From contig CAWHJD010000001.1 in NCBI GenBank assembly GCA_963829585.1, forward strand, positions 62,001 to 126,000: 64,000 bases of DNA, given 5' to 3'. Under the pieces are notes generated by a model. It had not been told where the DNA came from. It worked only from the letters and a program-made list of their open reading frames with translations, and made no database searches. The translations under genes were made by a program, and so were the position numbers. Below are positions 42,982-51,788 of the stretch, piece after piece. Source of the stretch: Sva-07 sp963829585 (GTDB lineage: Bacteria > Actinomycetota > Acidimicrobiia > Acidimicrobiales > Ilumatobacteraceae). Within the stretch, counting starts at the first letter, position 1, and the number at the start of each line of letters is the position of its first letter.

Positions 42982-44031
42982 ATGGACGCCTCGACCGCCA
43001 TCGAGCGAGCGCACAACGTCGCCGATTCGGTGCTGTTCCCCCGGGCCCAGGACGTCGACCGCGGCTCGGTTCCACCCGACGAAGGGTTGCGCGCCCTCGC
43101 GTCGGCGGGCATGTTCGGCATCGCCGGCCCCGCGTCGCACGGTGGCAGCGACCTCGACGCGCTCAGCGCCCGACGCGTCGTCGCGGCGATCGGCAGTGGG
43201 TGTGGTGCGACGTTCTTCGTCTGGGTCCAGCACCTCGGTGTCGTGCGCTCCGTGCGGGCGTCGCAGAACGGCGACCTCGTCGACGCGCTCCTTGCACCGA
43301 TGTGTGCGGGCGACCTGATCGCCGGCGTCGCGTTCGCCCACGCTCGACGCCTCGGTGCACCGGCGGTCACGGCCACACCGCTCGCCGACGGTGGCTGGCG
43401 CCTCGACGGGCACGCGCCGTGGGTCACGTCGTGGGGCATCGCCGACTGGTTCTGCGTCGCCGCCGAATCGGCAGCGGGCGAACTGGTCTGGTCGATGATC
43501 CCGGCATCGGGATCCGAGGGGTCGACGGCCACGCCACTCGACCTCCCGGTGTTCGCGTCGACCGGCACCATTGCGCTGTCGTTCGACGGATGCGCGATCC
43601 CGAGTGCACACGTCGTGGCGATCGACAACGCCCAACGCTGGCGCGCCGATGATCGACTGCGGGCCGCGATCGGCCAGCCGGCCGTGCTCGGTGTCGCCGC
43701 TCGCGCCATCCGCCTCCTGCACGATCTGGCCGGCGGGTCGGACGCGGCGAACCGACTCGCCGCAGAACTCGACGCCACCTGGAGCCGCGACGACGAGCTC
43801 GTCGGCGCCGGCCCGGGTAGCGACCTCGAGGCCCACATCGCGTCGGCGAGTGACCACCGTGCCGCCTGCCTCGACCTCGCCCGACGCGCAACGACTGCGC
43901 TGCTCGCGGCGGCGGGCGGACGCGGGATGGACCTCGCCCACCCCGCCCAACGCCTCGCCCGGGAGGCCGACTTCTACGTCATCCAGGCCCAGACCGCCGA
44001 CGGCCGCGCCGCCACCCTCCGCTCGGTCTGA
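42982..44031 (+). CDS. Acyl-CoA dehydrogenase-like protein
   Basis: 349 residues from ATG 42982. Family features: GMFGIAGPASHGGSDLDALS, then GGWRLDGHAPWVTSWGIADWF, with ALSFDGCAIPSAHV. C-terminal arginine/FAD motifs of canonical ACADs are weaker (LAREADFYVIQAQTADGRAA), so it may be a nonclassical member such as a hydroxylase-like flavoprotein. Followed after three bases by the DUF167 gene, so they are probably co-transcribed. No ETF genes nearby. Confidence 0.78.
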   Translation: MDASTAIERAHNVADSVLFPRAQDVDRGSVPPDEGLRALASAGMFGIAGPASHGGSDLDALSARRVVAAIGSGCGATFFVWVQHLGVVRSVRASQNGDLVDALLAPMCAGDLIAGVAFAHARRLGAPAVTATPLADGGWRLDGHAPWVTSWGIADWFCVAAESAAGELVWSMIPASGSEGSTATPLDLPVFASTGTIALSFDGCAIPSAHVVAIDNAQRWRADDRLRAAIGQPAVLGVAARAIRLLHDLAGGSDAANRLAAELDATWSRDDELVGAGPGSDLEAHIASASDHRAACLDLARRATTALLAAAGGRGMDLAHPAQRLAREADFYVIQAQTADGRAATLRSV

Positions 44032-44034
44032 CCC

Positions 44035-44358
44035 ATGGTCGCAGAACGTCCGGAACTCCGGCCGGCCGACGGCGGTGTGATGCTCACGGTGCACGCCCAA
44101 CCCGGCGCCCGCCGAACGGAGATCGTCGGGCGCCACGGTGACGCCGTGAAGATCCGGGTCGCGGCCCCGCCCGTCGACGACCGCGCCAACGAGGCGCTCG
44201 TGGCGTTCGTCGCCGAGGTGTTCGGGTTGCGGCCGGGAGCGGTCAGCGTCCGCTCCGGCGGGTCCAGCCGCCACAAGCGCCTCCGCCTCGACGGCATCGA
44301 CCTGCCGTCCGCCACCCGCATCCTCGACCAGCAGATGCCCGGCCCACCCGCCGCCTGA
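44035..44358 (+). CDS. DUF167 (YggU) family protein
   Basis: 107 residues from ATG 44035. VHAQPGARRTEIVGRHGDAV, IRVAAPPVDDRANEALVAFV and SVRSGGSSRHKRLRLDGI are the characteristic segments. Function unknown in the family. Three bases after the ACAD-like gene. Confidence 0.9.
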   Translation: MVAERPELRPADGGVMLTVHAQPGARRTEIVGRHGDAVKIRVAAPPVDDRANEALVAFVAEVFGLRPGAVSVRSGGSSRHKRLRLDGIDLPSATRILDQQMPGPPAA

Positions 44359-44378
44359 CCACCCAAGTCGCCCCATTC

Positions 44379-44432
44379 CGGTTTGCGTTGCACTCCGGTT
44401 GGACCGCCCCGACCAAACTGTCACGCAAACCG
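44379..44432. repeat. Palindrome family B, copy 2
   Basis: The outer arms CGGTTTGCGTTGCA and CTGTCACGCAAACCG repeat those of 32350-32403, including the TG/GA mismatch; the inner stem differs. It lies between the DUF167 and dienelactone hydrolase genes on the same strand. Confidence 0.75.
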
Positions 44433-44477
44433 CGCCCAAACACCCTGGGGAGCTGATGGGTGTTCTACCGTCACGGG

Positions 44478-45143
44478 ATGATCAGACTCACCGCCGCCGA
44501 CGGACACGAACTCGACGCCTACGAAGTCCACCCCGACGGCGCGACCGCGTCGATCGTGATCGTGCAGGAGATCTTCGGCGTCAACGCCCACATCCGCTCG
44601 GTCGTCGACCGCTACGCCGAGTTCGGATACCGGGCCATCGCCCCGGCCCTGTTCGACCGCAGCGAGCGCGGCGTCGAGTTGGGCTACGACGACGCTGGCC
44701 GAACCCGCGGGATCGAGCTGGTGATGCCGATCGTGTGGGAGCCCGCCATGCTCGACGTGGCCGCCGCCGTCGACCACGTGGCCGAGACCGGGCCGGTCGC
44801 CGTGATCGGCTACTGCTTCGGTGGCAGCATCGCCTGGATCGCCGCCTGCGAGCTCCCGATCGCCGCCGCCGTCGGCTACTACGGCGGCCAGATCCACGGC
44901 ATGATCGACCGCACGCCGAAGGCTCCGACCATGCTGCACTTCGGCGAACTCGACCACGGCATCCCGCTCGAACAGGTCGAAGCGATCGCCGCCGCGCACC
45001 CCGACGTCCCGGTGCACGTGTATCCCGGCGCCGAACACGGCTTCGGCTGCGACGCCCGCGACTCCTACGACGCCCTGTCCGCCGCCGTCGCACTCGGCCG
45101 CACGCTCGACTTCCTCGCCGACCACGGCGTCACGCCCCGCTGA
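44478..45143 (+). CDS. Dienelactone hydrolase family protein
   Basis: 221 residues from ATG 44478. Catalytic Cys in GYCFGGSIAW (about residue 116), Asp in FGELDHGIP and His in AEHGFGC, with IVIVQEIFGVN near residue 35 (family Glu). This is a complete Cys-Asp-His triad. The family opens dienelactone in chlorocatechol breakdown or hydrolyses other esters. No other aromatic degradation gene is next to it. Confidence 0.9.
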   Translation: MIRLTAADGHELDAYEVHPDGATASIVIVQEIFGVNAHIRSVVDRYAEFGYRAIAPALFDRSERGVELGYDDAGRTRGIELVMPIVWEPAMLDVAAAVDHVAETGPVAVIGYCFGGSIAWIAACELPIAAAVGYYGGQIHGMIDRTPKAPTMLHFGELDHGIPLEQVEAIAAAHPDVPVHVYPGAEHGFGCDARDSYDALSAAVALGRTLDFLADHGVTPR

Positions 45144-45144
45144 A

Positions 45145-45200
45145 CCGGTCTTTCGGGGTCGGGTCCGGAAAGACCGGGTTCGGGAGGACGGGGGTGGGGT
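45145..45200. terminator. Hairpin plus G-rich tract between convergent genes
   Basis: CCGGTCTTTC (45145-45154) and GAAAGACCGG (45168-45177) form a perfect 10-bp stem, followed on the + strand by runs of G (GGGAGGACGGGGGTGGGG) to about 45200. It separates the convergent dienelactone hydrolase and ABC ATPase genes. A layout like that of 32350-32448, where hairpin and G-tract also lie between convergent genes. Confidence 0.6.
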
Positions 45201-45209
45201 GGCGACGAG

Positions 45210-46169
45210 TCAGGTCTTGTGGAGGACCTTCTCGCGGAAGACGCGTGGGCTGTACGCGGTGAGGACCACATCGGTGTGCGCCCGCACCGAGGCCGAGCGA
45301 GGGAAGCCGAGGAACGGGCCGAGCTCACCGAAGTACTGATCAGGGCCGAGCTGGGTGAGCAACTCCTCGCCGCCGTCGGCGAGGACGCGGATCACGTCGA
45401 CCTCTCCCGACTTCACCACGTAGATCAGCTCGGCGTGGTCGCCCTGCTCGAAGATCGACTCACCGGCGGCGAACGTCACCTCGTGGGTCGGTCGTTCCTC
45501 GTGCTGGTCCGGCGGCACCATGTGCACGATCCGATCGGCGATCGGCACCAGCCGTGCGTCATGGGTCGACACCACGATCATCCGACCGTCGTCGCGCAGG
45601 CTCTGCAGCACCCTGATGATCGCCTCGGCCTGGATGTGATCGAGGTTCGCCGTGGGCTCGTCGGCGAGCAGCAGGGGTGGGTTGTGTCCGAGCCCGCGTG
45701 CCACGGCGACACGCTGCTGCTGTCCACCGGACAGCTTGCTCGGAAGGTGATGTCCCCGGTCGCCGAGGCCGACCTGCTCCAACAGTTCATCGGCTCGATC
45801 GAACGACTCCTTGCGGCCGTGTCCCGTCAGGTGCAGTGGCACGGCGATGTTCTCGCGGGCGGTCAGCGACGGGATGAGGTTGAACGCCTGGAACACGAAC
45901 CCGATCTGCTCGCGCCGATAGGCGTCGAGCTGCTTGCCCTTCATCGCCGTCACGTCGGTGTCGCCGAGGTGGATCGATCCCGACGTCGGGGTGAGGATCC
46001 CGCCGAGGCACGACAGCAGCGTCGTCTTGCCGCAGCCCGACGGCCCGAGCAACACGACGAGTTCCCCCGCCTGCGCCTGGAACGTCAAGTTGTCGAGCGG
46101 GCGGATCGCGTAGCCGTCGTGGATGAACTCGACGACGAGGTCCGTGACGGTGAGTGGTCCGACGGTCAT
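45210..46169 (-). CDS. ABC ATPase fused to a cyclic-nucleotide-binding domain
   Basis: 319 residues. ABC ATPase of the LolD/MacB type: Walker A LGPSGCGKTT (residues 41-50), Q-loop FVFQAF, signature LSGGQQQ (146-152), Walker B LLLADEPTA (166-174), H-loop STHDAR. From about residue 228 a cNMP-binding domain follows (GESIFEQGDHAELIYVVKSG, then YFGELGPFLGFPRSASVRA), with the Glu and Arg expected to contact a cyclic nucleotide. The ATPase should drive the FtsX-type permease that overlaps it by ATGA. The fusion suggests that the transporter responds to a nucleotide signal. Confidence 0.85.
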   Translation of the reverse strand: MTVGPLTVTDLVVEFIHDGYAIRPLDNLTFQAQAGELVVLLGPSGCGKTTLLSCLGGILTPTSGSIHLGDTDVTAMKGKQLDAYRREQIGFVFQAFNLIPSLTARENIAVPLHLTGHGRKESFDRADELLEQVGLGDRGHHLPSKLSGGQQQRVAVARGLGHNPPLLLADEPTANLDHIQAEAIIRVLQSLRDDGRMIVVSTHDARLVPIADRIVHMVPPDQHEERPTHEVTFAAGESIFEQGDHAELIYVVKSGEVDVIRVLADGGEELLTQLGPDQYFGELGPFLGFPRSASVRAHTDVVLTAYSPRVFREKVLHKT

Positions 46170-47209
46170 GCGCCTGCTCCTGAGAATGCCTGGGACGGGT
46201 CCGATCGCAAGACCTTGCGCATTCCGACCGCACCCGCGAGGAGCGCCATCACCACGGCGAGCACCGGGAGCTGCCAGAACGCTCGGGCGGGCACGCGCAC
46301 GGGCAACGGGAAGGCCGGCGCGAGAAAGATCTGGATGACTGCTGCGAGCGCCACCGCCGTGAGAGCGACGAGTACTGCCTGCAGCGCAAGGCTTCCGAGC
46401 AGCGACGAGTTCGGGGCGCCGACCGCCTTCAGCACGGCGAAGTCACGTTGGCGCTCGAGCGCCGAGAGGTAGACGACGGCGCCGATGATGACGGCGGCAA
46501 CGATCCACAGGAGCACCCGCACCAGGTCGATCGACTTGATCGCGCCATCGAGCGGACGGAGCGCGTCGGCGGCCACCTGCTCGGAACTGATCACCTTGGC
46601 GCCCGGCGGGATCGCGCCCACGTCACCTTCGACGAGCACGGCGCCGATGACGTCGGTCGAACGGAAAACGAGCTGTTGAGCGTCGGGCAGCGTCGCGAAC
46701 ACCATCGGGGTTCCCGCGAGCAGGGTCGTGTCGGTCGTCTCGCCCACGACCGTGAAGGCCATGCCCCCCAGCGTCACCTGCTCGCCGACCTCGAGGCCCG
46801 CGGTCTCGTCGGCGACCAGCTCGCCACTCGCCGTCGCCGCCCGCCCGTTCGTGGTCGTGGGGCTGCCGAGCCCGTCGGCTTCGTGACCGAAGAGAATCAC
46901 GTCGAGCGGTTCGCCGTCGCGGAGCATGTTCGCACGCGACACGACCACCGACGACTTGGTCTCGGCCTCCACCGCGTCGGCAGCCTGAGCGGGCGCGGCC
47001 GCGAGCGCCGTGAACGGCCCCGAGATCCCCTCGGGGATCACCCACCAGTCCGCGGCGATCGCATCGACGGTGTCGACCGGTTCGAGGTTGAACTGCTCGA
47101 CCAGGCCCGTCATCACGAAGAGCAGTGCGAACACCAGAGCACCGAGCAGCGTGACCACGATGAACCGGATCTTCCGGTACACCAGGTCGCGAAACGTCAG
47201 CAGCAGCAT
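46166..47209 (-). CDS. FtsX/MacB-like ABC permease
   Basis: 347 residues from ATG 47209. One N-terminal helix (IVVTLLGALVFALLFVMTGL), a large external domain (about 45-220) and three C-terminal helices (about 232-255, 280-305 and 315-337). This one-plus-three layout is typical of the FtsX/LolC family that works with LolD-type ATPases in mechanotransmission or lipid/efflux functions. Upstream frames to 47362 extend without a good start. The ATPase gene follows with ATGA overlap. Confidence 0.85.
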   Translation of the reverse strand: MLLLTFRDLVYRKIRFIVVTLLGALVFALLFVMTGLVEQFNLEPVDTVDAIAADWWVIPEGISGPFTALAAAPAQAADAVEAETKSSVVVSRANMLRDGEPLDVILFGHEADGLGSPTTTNGRAATASGELVADETAGLEVGEQVTLGGMAFTVVGETTDTTLLAGTPMVFATLPDAQQLVFRSTDVIGAVLVEGDVGAIPPGAKVISSEQVAADALRPLDGAIKSIDLVRVLLWIVAAVIIGAVVYLSALERQRDFAVLKAVGAPNSSLLGSLALQAVLVALTAVALAAVIQIFLAPAFPLPVRVPARAFWQLPVLAVVMALLAGAVGMRKVLRSDPSQAFSGAGA

Positions 47210-47415
47210 CTGCGCGTCACCCTCATCGTGTTCATGTCGGTCCCCCTCGTCTGTGCCGGCTCGTACCCCCTGCACGGCGGAGGTGACAGTAGCCACAAAC
47301 CGAGCGACGCACGAACCCCGAACCCGTGAACAAGTGCGCGACCAGGTGCGCAAGGAGTTCACGAGAACGGCGCCGGTCGAGAGGGAAAGCTCCGGGAACA
47401 GTAGGTTCGGCGGCG
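47210..47415. other. Divergent intergenic region
   Basis: About 200 bases between the FtsX and molybdopterin hydroxylase starts, no convincing small gene. An inverted pair CGTGAAC (about 47323) and GTTCACG (about 47357) is spaced about 27 bases and could bind a regulator. Confidence 0.3.
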
Positions 47416-49815
47416 ATGACTGACGAGATGCAGAGGCCCGGATCGATCCTCGGAACCCGCGTGCTGCGCACCGAGGACCCCGGCCTGCTCACCGGCAGCC
47501 GGAAGTACCTCGCCGACCTCGACCTGGCGAACAAGCTGCACGCAGTGTTCGTCCGCTCCGACGTCGCGCACGGGAACATCCGCGCCATCCACATCGAGGA
47601 TGCCGTCGGGATGCCCGGCGTGGTGGAGGTACTCACCGCGGCCGAGCTCGGCGTGGCGCCGCATCACGGCTTCGCAACGGTGCACCCCGACTTCGCCCGA
47701 CCACCGCTCGCCGACGGCAAGGTCCGCTTCGTCGGCGAGCCGATCGCGGTCGTCCTCGCCGAGACGTTCGAGCAGGGCGAGGACGCCGCCGAGATGGTGT
47801 GGGCGGACATCGAGCCGTTGCCCGCACTCGTCGACGCCGAACAGGCCCTCGCCGACACGGAGAACCTGATCTTCCAGGATCACGGATCCAACGAGGCACT
47901 CGTGATCGTCGACAAGCCGCGCACCGATCTGTCGGCCGCCGACGTCGTCGTACGCGGCCGATACGTCAACCAGCGCATGGCCGTGGTGCCGATGGAGCCC
48001 GATTGCTGCGCGGCAGAGATCGGCGACGACGGACGCCTGACGTTCTGGGCGTCGACACAGATGCCACACGGGCTCCACGGGCAGCTCGCCGCGGCCCTCG
48101 GGATGGAACCGGCCGACATCCGGGTGATCACGCCGCAGGTCGGTGGCGGCTTCGGCGGCAAGGCCGGCATCCACGCCGAGTACACGGTGGTGGCCGCCGC
48201 CGCCCGGCGCACAGGCCGGCCGGTCGCGTGGGTTCCGCCACGCAGCGACGACATGAAGGCACTCCCCCACAGCCGTGGCCAGATCCAGTACGCCGAACTC
48301 GGGTGCACCCGCGACGGCGACTTCACCGGCCTCAAGGTGCGCCTCGTCGGCGACGCCGGCGCCTACCCCACGATCGGTGCGTTCCTCCCGGGCGGCACGC
48401 GACGCATGGCCCAGGGCACGTATGCCTTCCCGACGATCGAATTCGACGTGGCGGTGGCCGTCACGAACACCACCCCGATGGGCGCGTACCGCGGTGCGGG
48501 ACGACCGGAGGCCACCGCTCTGCTCGAACGCCTCGTCGACCACGCAGCACTCGAGTTGGGGATCGACCCCATCGAGATCAGGCGGCGGAACTTCCTCGGC
48601 GACGACGTGTTCCCGTTCCGAACCCTCACCGGCAACATCTACGACTCGGGTCGCTACCTGCTCCCGCTCGAACACGCCGCCGAGGCTGCCGGGTACGACG
48701 CACTTCGCGCCGAGCAGGCCGAACGACGAGCGAACGGCGACCATCGACTGCTGGGCATCGGCGTGGCCGCCTACGTCGAGATCACCGCCGGCGGAGGAGC
48801 CGAGGAGTTCGGCGCGATCGAGGTGCACGCCGATGGATCGGCCACGATCTACGCCGGCACGCAGTCGCACGGCCAGGGTCACCAGACCGCCTACGCCATG
48901 CTCGTTGCCGACCGGACCGGCATCCCGGTGGATCGGATCACGCTCGTCGACGGCGACACCGACCGGGTGCGAACCGGCGGCGGCACCGGAGGGTCACGGT
49001 CGTTGCAGCTCGGCGGGTCGGCCATCCGCGGTGCCACCGATGCGATGGTGACCAAGGCCACGCAACTCGCTGCCCGGCTGCTCGAAGCCGACGTCGCCGA
49101 CATCGTCGTCGACACCGCGACCGCCACGATCGGCGTCGCCGGTGTGCCCGCCCAGGCGATCGGCTGGGGCGAACTCGCGAGCCGCGCCGCCGCCGAGATC
49201 GGTGAGCAGCTCGACGGCGAGTTCGACTTCCACCAGGACGGCGCCACCTTCCCGTTCGGTGCACACATCGCCGTGGTGGAGGTCGACACCGAGACCGGCA
49301 AGGTCCGCCTGCTCCGCCACGTGGCCGTGGACGACTGCGGCACCGTGCTGGCCCCGCTCCTCGTGGAGGGCCAGCAGCACGGCGGCATCGCCGCGGGCGT
49401 CGGCCAAGCCCTGTTCGAGGAGGTGAGCTTCGACGCCGACGGGAACCCGGTGACGTCGAACCTCGCGGACTACGGCATCGCGACCGCTGCCGAGCTGCCG
49501 TCGTTCGAGACGCATTCGACCCAGACGCCCACACCCCTCAATCCGCTGGGCGCCAAGGGAATCGGTGAGGCGGCGACGATCGGCGCGACGCCCGCCGTCC
49601 AGAACGCCGTGATCGACGCCGTGGCCCACCTCGGCGTGCGGCACATCGACCTGCCGTGCACTCCCGAACGGGTCTGGGCGACGATCCGTGACGCACAGGC
49701 GGGCACGCTCGCCGATCCGTGGCGGGAACCGCCCGAGATCTTCGCCCGCCTCCGCGCCTCCGATGACGCCCCCGCGGAAGACGCCGCCGGGGCGGCCGCC
49801 GCCGACGGCATCTGA
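47416..49815 (+). CDS. Xanthine dehydrogenase/aldehyde oxidase-type molybdopterin-binding subunit
   Basis: 799 residues from ATG 47416. Domain order fits the family: N-terminal Ald_Xan_dh_C (GTRVLRTEDPGLLTGSRKYL, then VRFVGEPIAVVLAE), and the Mo-cofactor domain with QVGGGFGGKAGIHAEYTVVA, MGAYRGAGRPEATALLERLV and NPLGAKGIGEA near the end (the catalytic-type Glu is in GAKGIGEAA). The loop that would hold AYxCSFR in carbon monoxide dehydrogenase reads GAYRGAGRPEA, so this is not form I CoxL. No FAD or Fe-S subunit gene is next to it. Confidence 0.88.
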   Translation: MTDEMQRPGSILGTRVLRTEDPGLLTGSRKYLADLDLANKLHAVFVRSDVAHGNIRAIHIEDAVGMPGVVEVLTAAELGVAPHHGFATVHPDFARPPLADGKVRFVGEPIAVVLAETFEQGEDAAEMVWADIEPLPALVDAEQALADTENLIFQDHGSNEALVIVDKPRTDLSAADVVVRGRYVNQRMAVVPMEPDCCAAEIGDDGRLTFWASTQMPHGLHGQLAAALGMEPADIRVITPQVGGGFGGKAGIHAEYTVVAAAARRTGRPVAWVPPRSDDMKALPHSRGQIQYAELGCTRDGDFTGLKVRLVGDAGAYPTIGAFLPGGTRRMAQGTYAFPTIEFDVAVAVTNTTPMGAYRGAGRPEATALLERLVDHAALELGIDPIEIRRRNFLGDDVFPFRTLTGNIYDSGRYLLPLEHAAEAAGYDALRAEQAERRANGDHRLLGIGVAAYVEITAGGGAEEFGAIEVHADGSATIYAGTQSHGQGHQTAYAMLVADRTGIPVDRITLVDGDTDRVRTGGGTGGSRSLQLGGSAIRGATDAMVTKATQLAARLLEADVADIVVDTATATIGVAGVPAQAIGWGELASRAAAEIGEQLDGEFDFHQDGATFPFGAHIAVVEVDTETGKVRLLRHVAVDDCGTVLAPLLVEGQQHGGIAAGVGQALFEEVSFDADGNPVTSNLADYGIATAAELPSFETHSTQTPTPLNPLGAKGIGEAATIGATPAVQNAVIDAVAHLGVRHIDLPCTPERVWATIRDAQAGTLADPWREPPEIFARLRASDDAPAEDAAGAAAADGI

Positions 49816-49875
49816 ACCGCGCCGGGACCCGATGACGGGTCGCACGTGGCGCCGACTTCGTCGGCCGCCCACTCG

Positions 49876-50865
49876 TCACCGGGGGCGGTAGTACGAATCG
49901 AGTCTGGGCAGCGACCCGCCGTCGACGGCAACCGCGCCGTCGTCGACGAGCTTCACGAGATGGGCGAGCACGCTGCGTCGGGCAGGCTTGTGGAGTTCCT
50001 TGCGCACGTCGGCGTAGAGCACCTCGACCATCACGGGGATCGTGTCCAGCCCGCGGCGTACTGCATCGAGTACCTGGGCCTCACGCTGGAGGCGATGCTC
50101 GACGAGTCCTTCGACGAACGCCGACGGGTGGGGTATCGGCGGTCCGTGAGTCGGAATGGCGACGTCGTCGTGCCGGCCGGCAACGACCCGCAGCGATTCG
50201 AGATACCTCGCCATGTCACCGTCCGGCGGGGCCACGACGGTGGTGCTCCAGCCCATCACGTGATCGCCGGTGAAGAGCATTCGGATCGTGCCGTCGTCGA
50301 GCGTGAAGCAGGTGTGGTTCGACGTGTGGCCCGGCGTGTGCAACGCGGTCATCACCCACCCGTCGTGTGCGGCGACGACGTCGCCGGTCGCGGCGAACAC
50401 GTCGGGCGTGAAGTCGCGGTCGGTCGATTCCTCGACGACCGGTTCGACGTCGGCGTCCGGTTCCTCCGCCGACGGCTCGTCGACCACCGGATCCTCACCG
50501 ATGTCCCAGGCGTCGGCGCCGTGAGGACCGAACGCGATCGTCGGCGCACCCGACTCGGCCGCCAACCATGCCGCGAGCGGCGAGTGATCGGCGTGGCAGT
50601 GCGTCACGAGGATCGCCCTGACGGTGCACCCGTCGAGTGCCGCAGCGAGCGCATCACGATGGCTGTCGAGACGTGGCCCCGGATCGATCACGGCGACGTC
50701 GCCACGCCCGTTCGCATCGCCACCGACGATGTACGTCCCGGTTCCGAAGTACGTGAACTTGGAGGGATTCTCGGCCATCACCCGACGCACGAGCGGCGCC
50801 ACGGGCTGGGAGACGCCGTACACGAACGATTCGCGGTCGAGCGTCAGGAACTCCACGGCGTCCAT
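49876..50865 (-). CDS. MBL-fold hydrolase (LACTB2-like) with an acidic insertion
   Basis: 329 residues. Zinc motif VTHCHADHSPLAAWLA (about residues 87-102), TPGHTSNHTCF and MLFTGDHVMGW. The DEPSAEEPDADVEPVVEE stretch (about residues 128-145) is an acidic insertion not typical of the family. The C-terminal helices fit LACTB2-type endoribonucleases/hydrolases. It overlaps the asparaginase gene by 22 bases, so they form one transcript. Confidence 0.85.
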   Translation of the reverse strand: MDAVEFLTLDRESFVYGVSQPVAPLVRRVMAENPSKFTYFGTGTYIVGGDANGRGDVAVIDPGPRLDSHRDALAAALDGCTVRAILVTHCHADHSPLAAWLAAESGAPTIAFGPHGADAWDIGEDPVVDEPSAEEPDADVEPVVEESTDRDFTPDVFAATGDVVAAHDGWVMTALHTPGHTSNHTCFTLDDGTIRMLFTGDHVMGWSTTVVAPPDGDMARYLESLRVVAGRHDDVAIPTHGPPIPHPSAFVEGLVEHRLQREAQVLDAVRRGLDTIPVMVEVLYADVRKELHKPARRSVLAHLVKLVDDGAVAVDGGSLPRLDSYYRPR

Positions 50866-51788
50866 TCCAGCGGCTCGATCCGACCGACCTCTCGGCCGTG
50901 GCCGAGTACCGGCACCACCGCCCGATCACGTGCGCTCGCCGGCGCTGCGTCGACGTCGACGCCGAGCACACGCAACGCCTGGGGGATGACTGCTTGGCGG
51001 GCGAGGCCCGACCCGTCGGCGATCTTGAAGGCCGCTGCCCGGCCGTCGGCGAGCGCCATCACCATCATTCCGGCGGCCCCCTCCTTGGCCACCAGGCCGG
51101 GGACCGCGCGCATCCAGAGCGTGTCGTCGAACTCCGCTCCTCCGACCATGAGAGGATTCGCCCGCATCGAGCGGGCCACGGGCGCGTCGACGGACGACAA
51201 CCAGGCGAACGCTCCCGCCAATTCGTCCAGCGCGAGCGCGTGCGTCGGTGCCCCGCAGCCGTCGACACCGATGTGGTGCACGACGCATCCGAGGTCGCCG
51301 AACGCGGAGACGATCGCAGCCTGGAGCGGATGGGCCACGTCGAGATACGTCTCGGTCGGCCATCCGTTGACGACACAGGTGGCGAGCATCGCAGCGTGCT
51401 TGCCCGAGCAGTTCTGCCGCAGCGACGACGGCTCCGAACTCGGATCGCCCAGCGCAGGCGCCGGCGTGTTCCGGAGTTGCGACTCGTCGAGGCCGTGCCG
51501 GGCGAGGATCGACCGCACCGCGGCGAGGTGCATCGACGACCCGGCGTGGCTGGCGCAGGCAACAGCGAGCAGGTCGTCGGGGAGGTCGAGGCCGAGCCCG
51601 ACCATCGCATGGGCCTGCATCGCCTTGAGGCACGACCGCGGGTACACGACGAGGTGGGGATCTCCGAGGTGCGCGATGACCGACCCGTCGGCAGCGAGCG
51701 CCACACCGACACCATGGTGCAGCGACTCGTCGAAGCCGCTGCGGGTGGCGACGGCGATGGGCGCGAACCCGTCGTCGAAGCGCGTCAC
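50844..51788 (-). CDS. L-asparaginase II-type protein
   Basis: 314 residues from GTG 51788, overlapping the AI-2E gene stop by GTGA. Family features: HHGVGVALAADGSVIAHLGD, YPRSCLKAMQAHAMVGLGL, NCSGKHAAMLATC and CGAPTHALALDELAGAFAWL. These fit PF06089, a family separate from type I/II asparaginases of E. coli. It is presumed to hydrolyse asparagine to aspartate. Confidence 0.85.
   Translation of the reverse strand: MTRFDDGFAPIAVATRSGFDESLHHGVGVALAADGSVIAHLGDPHLVVYPRSCLKAMQAHAMVGLGLDLPDDLLAVACASHAGSSMHLAAVRSILARHGLDESQLRNTPAPALGDPSSEPSSLRQNCSGKHAAMLATCVVNGWPTETYLDVAHPLQAAIVSAFGDLGCVVHHIGVDGCGAPTHALALDELAGAFAWLSSVDAPVARSMRANPLMVGGAEFDDTLWMRAVPGLVAKEGAAGMMVMALADGRAAAFKIADGSGLARQAVIPQALRVLGVDVDAAPASARDRAVVPVLGHGREVGRIEPLEWTPWSS

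Noticed and set aside
41227..44031. A 934-residue open frame on the plus strand
   Set aside because: Only the last 349 residues (from 42982) show acyl-CoA dehydrogenase features; the upstream part runs antisense to the SDR and methyltransferase genes.
42295..44439. A 714-residue open frame on the minus strand covering the methyltransferase and the ACAD-like gene
   Set aside because: Only the last 206 residues match a family; the rest is a shadow of the ACAD-like and DUF167 genes on the other strand.
47416..49815. Form I carbon monoxide dehydrogenase (CoxL)
   Set aside because: The AYxCSFR active-site loop is absent and the subunit genes CoxM and CoxS are not adjacent.
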